DNA of 64,000 nt from Ophthalmolycus amberensis. Taxonomy: Eukaryota > Chordata > Actinopteri > Perciformes > Zoarcidae. The stretch is taken from contig JAFEUB010001430.1 of assembly GCA_024529925.1 (NCBI GenBank), positions 203,501-267,500 on the forward strand, read 5' to 3'. Below are positions 56,876 through 64,000 of the stretch, piece by piece. A program made the translations under genes and the position numbers. The notes below the pieces were generated by a model. That model made no database searches. It had not been told where the DNA came from and saw nothing but the letters and a program-made list of their open reading frames with translations. Every line of letters begins with the position of its first letter. Position 1 is the first letter of the stretch.

Positions 56876-59800
56876 TTACCTGTTGCCCTCGGCCTCATCG
56901 GTTGAATCAGGAAGCTCTCTTCTCCTGGTCTCCGGGAGCACGAAGCTCAGAGCTCCACTGATCAGTGTCAGGCTGCTGAAAACTACGGTGGGTATGGACC
57001 AGTGGTACACGGCCAACATGTTGAGCAACGGGGCCAGCAAGCCACCAACTCTGCTTGCAGTGGAGCCCAAACCAGAGGCTGTTTGTCTGAAACAGAGACA
57101 TACAGAGCTCAGACGTGCAACGCTTTTTAATTTAAAGTATTCCACCGTGACAACGTATTGTACTAAACTTGATTAAATCTCATAAAGCTTCCTAAATAAG
57201 TTTTTTAAGTGCAGTACAAATAATACAATTGTGGTTTTATTGCCTTTAATCTGTGCATTTCTTTTGGATAGAAGCATTCAACCTGTCCAACATTAGTTGA
57301 CTAAAAAGAACAGTAACACCATTTAGTATCTGTAAGACTTCATTTGTTCTGCGTATGTTCAACCAATTTGACTGCAACAGTCAGCACTTTAAAAAAAGAA
57401 CACGTCAGTGAATACTGAAGCTAGTCCCATTAGAGAAAATGGTTCTTGACAGCTGCTGGGCTGACCCACATATCATCATAATGTTCACCTCCCTCAACTA
57501 AAAACAGGTCAAACCCAAGTAGTAACCAAGTAACCAAGTCTAATACAATTTATTCTCAAAGACAACTAAACAAATAGAAGACAAGCCAACAGTAAACATA
57601 CTGGTGGCCTTTAATGGTGCAAAACCAATCAAAGGCAGGTGCTATATCCCTGTTGTACTTTTGCACAATGCGTCATACTACAGTGAGATGGAGAGACTCA
57701 GATGGAGATGGCTTACCGAAAAGATGTGGGGAACAGCTCCTGAATATACACGTTGCATATGGATCCTGCCCAGTTTATGAAAAAACGTCCTGAGATTGCC
57801 AAGGTGGTAACAGCAACAGCATCATCTTGAACAGAATAACACAGTGTCGAACAAGCGGAAGAGTCGCCATAATGGAGACTCTGTGAGGTTGTTCATAGAA
57901 TGAGGCAATCAATCCAACATTGTTGAGATTTTACTCTGAATCGAAAATGTCAACCTGCTGGCGGAGCTACAGAGGAAAAGTTAGGCGATCATTAACATCG
58001 GTATCATGAATATCTGTACTCATTTTGATTGCAACCCAGGTGGACCCAGGTGGTGACTAACAGGTCTGGTGGTAACAGGTCTGACTAACAGCCAGAGAAA
58101 CACTACCTGAAGTGCGTTACCTTGGGGAACAGCTAGGATTAAGATGCACAAGAATCCCCCAACCAGAAGAGTTGACATCAGTGACACTTTCCTCCCCACT
58201 GCCTCCAACAGCCAGATGCAAAGTACATGCGCTGGTAGTTCACTCAGACCAAACATAAGCTGCGTCAGGAAGACGTTCAAGCCAAAATTCCCCACATTGA
58301 ATGAAAGGCAGTAGTAGGTAACGTTCAATGAGAACCTGAAGGTTTACAAAAACACAACAAGTGTTAAACATTTTGAAATATGAATTGTGAAATGTGTTAT
58401 TACTTGAGCAATGTCAATGCATCATTTATAGGCTCAGTAGAGTTGTTATGGGTATCATGAAATGTGACTTACCATGCTAATGTTACAGCTAAGAAATACT
58501 TCCGAAGCACAGATGATTGGATAAGTATTATTATGCCTCTCTTTTTCTCAGTTTCTTTCTTAACAATCTGTAATGCACAAGGGGTGGACACAATATCACG
58601 CTAATGTTTGCTCGCGTCAGCAAACCGTGTCATCCAACAGCCTTGAGGTTGAGGTGATAAACTCTTATATTGTTAGCTCTTCGTGTGAGCCGTTGTGTTA
58701 TTTCATCCTGAACAGTTTACTGCAAATCAGCACGGACCAATTCACTGTAGTGTTTACAAGCCATTATAATCCAATACAACTTTTTCCTCAAAAGTTAACA
58801 AGGCGTTAAGTCAAGATCTTTCTGACACTGTTCAGAGACAGATACTGTTCATTGAATCGTAGACACTTTGTCATGGAATAGTAAATTCCCCATAATGTGT
58901 TACGCTATTATATATAATATTCCATTTAAGTTATGATATAGTGGCATAAAGAATATTATTTTTTTGTAGGATCAGTACCTTTTCCATCAGAGACTCTGGA
59001 ACAGTGCGTTTGTTGATGGCTGCCACTTTGGTAATCAGCTGTTTAGCCTCTTCTGTCCTTCCTCTGTCCAACAACCACCTGGCTGACTCTGGAATAAACC
59101 TGTCAGAAACAAGGACAGTGACACTTATCAGTTATCTGTAATCCACCTTTAAAACAAACAAGGTTAGTAAAAAAGAATAATGTGCACACCATATGTAACT
59201 CGCAACAACTGCAAACAGGGATGCTGTGATTAGTTGAGCCAGTCTCCAGTCTCTGATGAAATAGATCAGACCAGCGAGGACGGCCTGTCCAACTGCACCA
59301 AATAGCTGAGTCACACATGCTCCCCACGATCTTTTGGACGGCCCGATCCACTCAGTGGCTGAACAGGAAATCAGTGACAGTTACACTGGAGTTCATTGTG
59401 CTACATCAACCACCCCTGCCAAGAATTATGGAGCCCCGAAACTGACATGTTGTAAATGGTTATTAGACAAGTTTTACAAAAAAAATAACTGAATACATCA
59501 ATAAATAATAATCTACACAATTAAAATGGAGCGTGAAGAGAAATATAATTGCTTGTTGATGAAAATCCATTAGTCGATTAAAAGACGTGGTCATTAAATG
59601 AAGACAAGAGACATGCACTTGAAGATATAAAGAAAGATTTCTGTGAACTTCTAAGTAGCTAGCTAACTTTGTTAGCGTTATTTTGATGACAAAAATGCAT
59701 TAGCTCCTGCTACGATGCTACAGCAGTACGCAGTTCAGTAGAGGATCAACAGTATCTCCTCTGGCTGTAGTTTTATGGTGAAAGGTAGCGTCAGCTGGGC

Positions 59801-60926
59801 AGGTATAGCTGAAAAGGCTGTTGCCTTTTAAAGCTTCATACTTTTGTTTTTCACATGGACTGTCTAACAATGTTATTATTCATGTATTCAGTTACACTTT
59901 TGAAATGTTCAATGTCCTATGACTCCATAAAGAGTCCCTTTGTTGTAAGTAAACTATCTTTCACTGCGGTTATACTGGGATGAAAACAATGGAGAGTTTA
60001 TTTTTATTATAAATTAAGAGTTAAATGCTTGGTTTAACAAAAACTGACCCAAAAATATTTTTTTCAAATGACGGAGTGACCTATACCTCACCCAATATGA
60101 CGGCGTTCAGTCGAAAACCTCCATAGCCAATTCCCGCCACGAACTGGGAGGTCAAATATAAATAGAAGTTGGGACATAATCCTGTTGTTAGAGTAAATAT
60201 CAGCAACAAAATGAATGAAATCTGAGTTGCCCATTTACGACCGAACCTGGAAAAGATAAAAACCTAGTGTCAGCATATGTGGTATAAAAACTCTTTTTTT
60301 TTAAACAGAGGCAACAATACATATTCTGTACTACGTCTAGTACACTTACGATTCAGCAAAAGGTCCAAATAAGAGACAACCAAGAAGAATGCCAGCCATC
60401 AACACTGCTTGTGCCACTTCCAACAAATGAGCCTGGTCACAAACTAGATCAAACTGTAGAAAAAGCAAACAAAATGACTAAAAATGGTAATTTCATCAGG
60501 ATTATTTAACATGTATATTATAAATGACTATAAGACAGACCTATGACTTACATCGGTGACTATGGTGGCATCATAGAGCGTGTTGTAGTACACCCATCCA
60601 TTCCTGCACCTTGTGGTCTCATTGAGTCCGTACTCCCTGATGGCTCCGATGTCCCAGTCCACAGGGACAAACATCTGACACCTGCTGAAGGTCCCATCCT
60701 CCTCCCGGGGCAGAGTCAGGTTCAGCTGCTCATCCGTGGTCAGGTTGGAGTCAGCCTGAAGGATCCAGTCTGTGTTACAGTGTCGCTCTGGATCAGACTG
60801 GATAAAAAATACACTGGCAAAGACAAAAGGCAGAATAACATTTGGGAAGCAAAGAGCAAAAATAGTGATCTTCTGAAATAATCCAAACTCTCCTATACTC
60901 TTGAGAATCTCTCCGAAATCAGCCAT
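56876..60926 (-). CDS. slc22a13: SLC22-family organic ion transporter (SLC22A13-like), nine exons, 517 aa
   Basis: Twelve-helix major facilitator transporter of organic anions/cations at the plasma membrane. Exons (minus): 60926-60552, 60453-60350, 60246-60092, 59358-59190, 59099-58979, 58567-58473, 58335-58121, 57825-57717 and 57086-56876; phases agree and sum to 518 codons with stop. Start MADFGEILKSIGEFGLFQK precedes TM1. The large loop after TM1 has cysteines and N-glycosylation sites (SNLTTDEQLNLT, LNETTRC). MAGILLGCLLFGPFAESFGRK is the MFS signature between TM2 and TM3; WFIPESARWLL and QELFPTSFRQTASGLGS are SLC22 hallmarks. The C-terminus ends LPETRRRELPDSTDEAEGNR. SLC22A13 assignment comes from overall character and the csrnp1/xirp1 neighbourhood; the exact paralogue is tentative and the substrate cannot be deduced (human SLC22A13 carries urate and nicotinate). 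Confidence 0.88.
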
Positions 60927-62738
60927 GTTCAGGGAAGCGGTTTTCAGTTAGATGTCGCTGCACGATGACCTTTAAAGATTGTCCATTAATGTTTAAACCC
61001 TGGACTGTGTGTTTCCGGAAGGATGACGCAGCATTTATCTGAAGCCTTCAGTCAAATTTACAAGATTTTATGTTAGGGTGTCTTACCTCAGTATAATCTG
61101 CTATTTCCAGTGAGCTGCTAATAAAAACCCAATGCCACTCTGCTGCTTGTCTGAAGACTTATTTGCAGACAGTGTACTATAACTTTGCTTATCTCTCACA
61201 GAAAGTGCTGTTGATCTGTCACCAACTTTTACAACATGCTGACTCGTCAAACCTCTCCGACAGCACTCTTACCTGAAAGATAAACCTGGTCCATAATGTG
61301 GAGTCATCACAACTTTGGCGACAAACAGCTAAACTGAATCAAATAGAGAGCATCATTTTCTAACAGTAAGAGACTATGGCGCCCCGAAGCAGAATTGATA
61401 GAATGTTTATGAAGAAGTGCTCAAAAGAAACCAAAATATCAAAAAGTAACGACAGCCAATGACCTCCGCAGCCCTCTGTGCGTTTAATACGTTATTGTAA
61501 GATCTGCTAATTGGATCAACAACCAAGTCGTCATTTTACCCTGTGTGAAATTTCCAAAAGGTACAATGTACTCTGCTTGATGCGTATTGACTTGGCCCTT
61601 AAACGCTCTGCTTGCAATGCATGCTCTGAATGCAAATTAATATTATCACCATGGGAAATAAGAAAAAACATAATCCAGCAACACAAAGTTTGGTTTTCTA
61701 TTTAATTTATTATATCTATGTTAAATACAATACAGTTATCTCTAGGCCTTTCAAAACATTCAGATGAAACCGTCAAATTTCAGTTGAACTTCTCACATTC
61801 ACACACCCTGTGTAAAAGGGTCTAAAGTCGATTTTGCTTTGTATTAAAAAGAAAAAAGAAAAAAAGAAACAGCTCTGAGGGCTTTGATCTCAGATGAGAT
61901 ATGATGTAGCTTTAGACAGTTATTCTGCTGGAAAAACATACAGTGTATTGCATTCTGGTGTAGTCGTGCACATGTCTGCTGAATGTGAAACTCAACTGCA
62001 TGTTAGCTCACATGTAAATTTGTAACTTAGTGATTTCTGCTTTTGCTGCTGTGCATGATCTGGGTTCCTCATTCCTTCTTGCGAAGCTGTTTTTCTTAAC
62101 AACAGCCGTTTAGCTGGCCACTTCTAGAACAGTAAAACAGCAACAGGCAGAAATGACAGCAATAAAGACACTCGATTGAGTCAGACGCTGTACATGAGCA
62201 AACACACTGGGTGACTCAGCAACATTGACGGCAAAGTCGGGTCCAAATAAAAATATTCTACTCAACAGTATATAGCTAGCTCATGCTATGCACAACAAAA
62301 ACATCTGTAAAAATACAGTATTCCAACTAGAGTCTGGTGGATTTTCTGCTGTTGTGTTCGGCCATGTTGGAGTCACTTCCTGTGTTCTTGTTGGTCATGG
62401 TCCTATAGAAACAAAAGGAAGACAACGTTTAGACTGCAGAATTCTGACCTTTACCTGTCCGACTTTTTGTAAAAACGTTATCTTTAACTTAATCACTGCA
62501 AGTGTGTTCATGTATGGTTAGTTTCAATTAAACTGGACGAGAAATTACGAGTCTGAAATTATCCACAAATTGAAACTTTTACATTTCATTTTGTGTATGG
62601 ATGAAACAAACGAGATCAAACGTGTTGAGGAGTGCAAGCTGGTGAAGAGCAGATCTAGTGTGGATGGATGCCACCGGTTGTAATGATCCCCATAAAAGCC
62701 AATATTGGCACAACTCCTCAGTAAATCGTGCAGCTTGC
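60927..62738. other. Intergenic spacer between tandem SLC22 genes
   Basis: About 1.8 kb; should hold the promoter of the left gene and the 3' end of the right one. No additional exons or clear repeats apart from A-rich runs near 61840-61870. Confidence 0.45.
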
Positions 62739-63626
62739 TTACTTGTGGCCCTCGGCCTCAATAGTTGAATCAGGAAGCTCTTTTCTTCTCGTCTCAGGAA
62801 GCAGGAAGACAAGAGCTCCACTGATCAGCGTCAGGCTGCTGAAGACCACGATGGGTATGGACCAGTGGTACACAGCCAATATGTTGAGCAACGGAGACAG
62901 CAAGCCTGCTGATCTATAGGCTATGGAGCCAAAGCCAACGGCTGTTTGCCTGAAAGAGGAGTTCACTTTCAAATACATCGGATGTAGAATATCCATAATC
63001 ACTTATTTAGTATACTTTTATTTTGAGTACCTGACAGAAGTGGGAAACAACTCCTGAATGTAGACCATGCATACAGATCCGCCCCAGTTCAAAAAGAACT
63101 TTCCAGCGGTTATAAGGGCTGTGATAACAATAGCACTGTCTGGAATTAAAATGCAAGTTGAGTGTATTAAACCACTGACAGTCAGATGGATGTATCCTCA
63201 TGCACCGAATGTGAAGGACAGGAAATTCACCTCGAGGGCAAGCAAGGGTTAGGAGGCAAAAAAAGCTGCCAGTCAGGAGGGTTGATATCAGGGATTTTTT
63301 CCTCCCTATCAACTCCAGAACCCAGACACACAGGAAATGTGCTGGCACCTCAGTGATCCCAAACAGGAACTGAACCAGGAAGATGTTCAGACCAAGCTTA
63401 CCCACATTCAGAACGAGGCAGAAGTAGCCGAGATTTAATGAAAACCTTCAAATCACAAGAACACAGAAATTGACACAAAAATGTATTTAATTAAATGTAT
63501 GACTAGATTACAAAATGTGCTTAAAACTTACCAAGCAAAGGACACAATGAATAAATATTTCACCAGGACTGTCGAGGTAAAAATTGCTTTGATTCCTCCA
63601 CTTTGGACTTCTCGTTCCCCAGTTAC
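62739..63626 (-). CDS. Second SLC22A13-like transporter, last four exons (partial, continues beyond right edge)
   Basis: Exons (minus) 63626-63532, 63445-63231, 63139-63031 and 62949-62739, with lengths 95, 215, 109 and 211 nt, identical to exons 6-9 of the neighbouring SLC22 gene and with the same phases. It encodes VKYLFIVSFAW, the TM7-TM12 half with VGKLGLNIFLVQFLFG, ELIGRKKSLIS (MFS inter-helix motif), GGSVCMVYIQELFPTSVRQT and the C-terminal PETRRKELPDSTIEAEGHK. The 5' five exons must lie to the right of 64000. Clearly a head-to-tail duplicate; no frame damage visible in this part. Confidence 0.88.
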
Positions 63627-63814
63627 CTGAAGGGCAAATGTATTATTATAATACAGAGGGTAAATATCTCTCCATAGCCAATATCTCTATAAGAGTTTCT
63701 CAGAACAACCTACTGCTCAAAGTCAGTGACACCAAGGAGCTGATTGTTGAATATTAAATAAATGGAGGCGAATACACACCCCTGTCTACATCATCACAAA
63801 CAACCTGACATGGT

Positions 63815-63915
<101 letters not shown>

Positions 63916-63964
63916 GAGACTTCTAAATTCATCCTCCACTCTCCAAATATATATATACACACAC

Positions 63965-64000
63965 TAGTGCTGGGCAGTAACGCATTATTATCGCGTTAAC
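63965..64000. mobile_element. Start of a second copy of the TAGTGCTGGGCA hAT-type element (truncated by window edge)
   Basis: TAGTGCTGGGCAGTAACGCA followed by ATTATTATCGCGTTAAC resembles the left end of the element at 46274 (TAGTGCTGGGCAAGTTAACG). Confidence 0.75.

Overview
This is teleost fish nuclear DNA. The genes are multi-exon with GT-AG introns, the intergenic space is AT-rich and full of (CA)n, (TA)n and (CT)n microsatellites, and the dispersed repeats are types common in fish genomes. There are no operons, CRISPR arrays or tRNA/rRNA genes that I can recognise. The order csrnp1 - xirp1 - SLC22A13-like resembles the human 3p22 neighbourhood, although a Pim-like kinase and retroelements lie in between.

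Layout: (1) 0.5-1.6 kb, a decayed LTR-retroelement gag-like fragment (minus). (2) 2.8-5.4 kb, an intronless coiled-coil repeat gene of unknown function, built from about 606-bp tandem units and broken near its end by one extra base. (3) 5.5-7 kb, a 461-bp perfect-ended foldback element and other repeats. (4) 8.8-13.2 kb, csrnp1 on the minus strand; three coding exons chain to 562 aa. (5) 13.2-21.6 kb, mostly non-coding. (6) 21.6-43.6 kb, xirp1 on the plus strand. Eight small in-phase exons lead to a 7-kb exon carrying about 27 Xin actin-binding repeats, followed 1.6 kb later by two exons encoding an EPLIN/XIRP2-type LIM domain and an 800-residue tail. (7) 44-47.9 kb, a frameshifted L1-like LINE split by a hAT-type element with an intact 8-bp target duplication. 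(8) 47.9-51.2 kb, a complete eight-exon Pim-like kinase (437 aa, minus). (9) 52-55 kb, remnants of a teleost dispersed repeat, a Ty3/Gypsy integrase region and a Penelope-like reverse transcriptase. (10) 56.9-60.9 kb, a complete nine-exon SLC22 transporter (517 aa, minus), and 62.7-64 kb the last four exons of a tandem paralogue running off the right edge.

The main biological point is the structure of xirp1. The exon before the giant exon, the giant exon, and the LIM exon all join at phase 0, and the giant exon has its own stop codon and AATAAA. One locus could therefore make a long muscle Xin-repeat protein (terminal giant exon) and a short LIM protein without Xin repeats (giant exon skipped), like the long and short products known for mammalian XIRP2. 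The LIM tail carries two apparent frameshifts just before a plausible conserved C-terminus. All exon models were made by hand from splice sites and phase, without transcript data.
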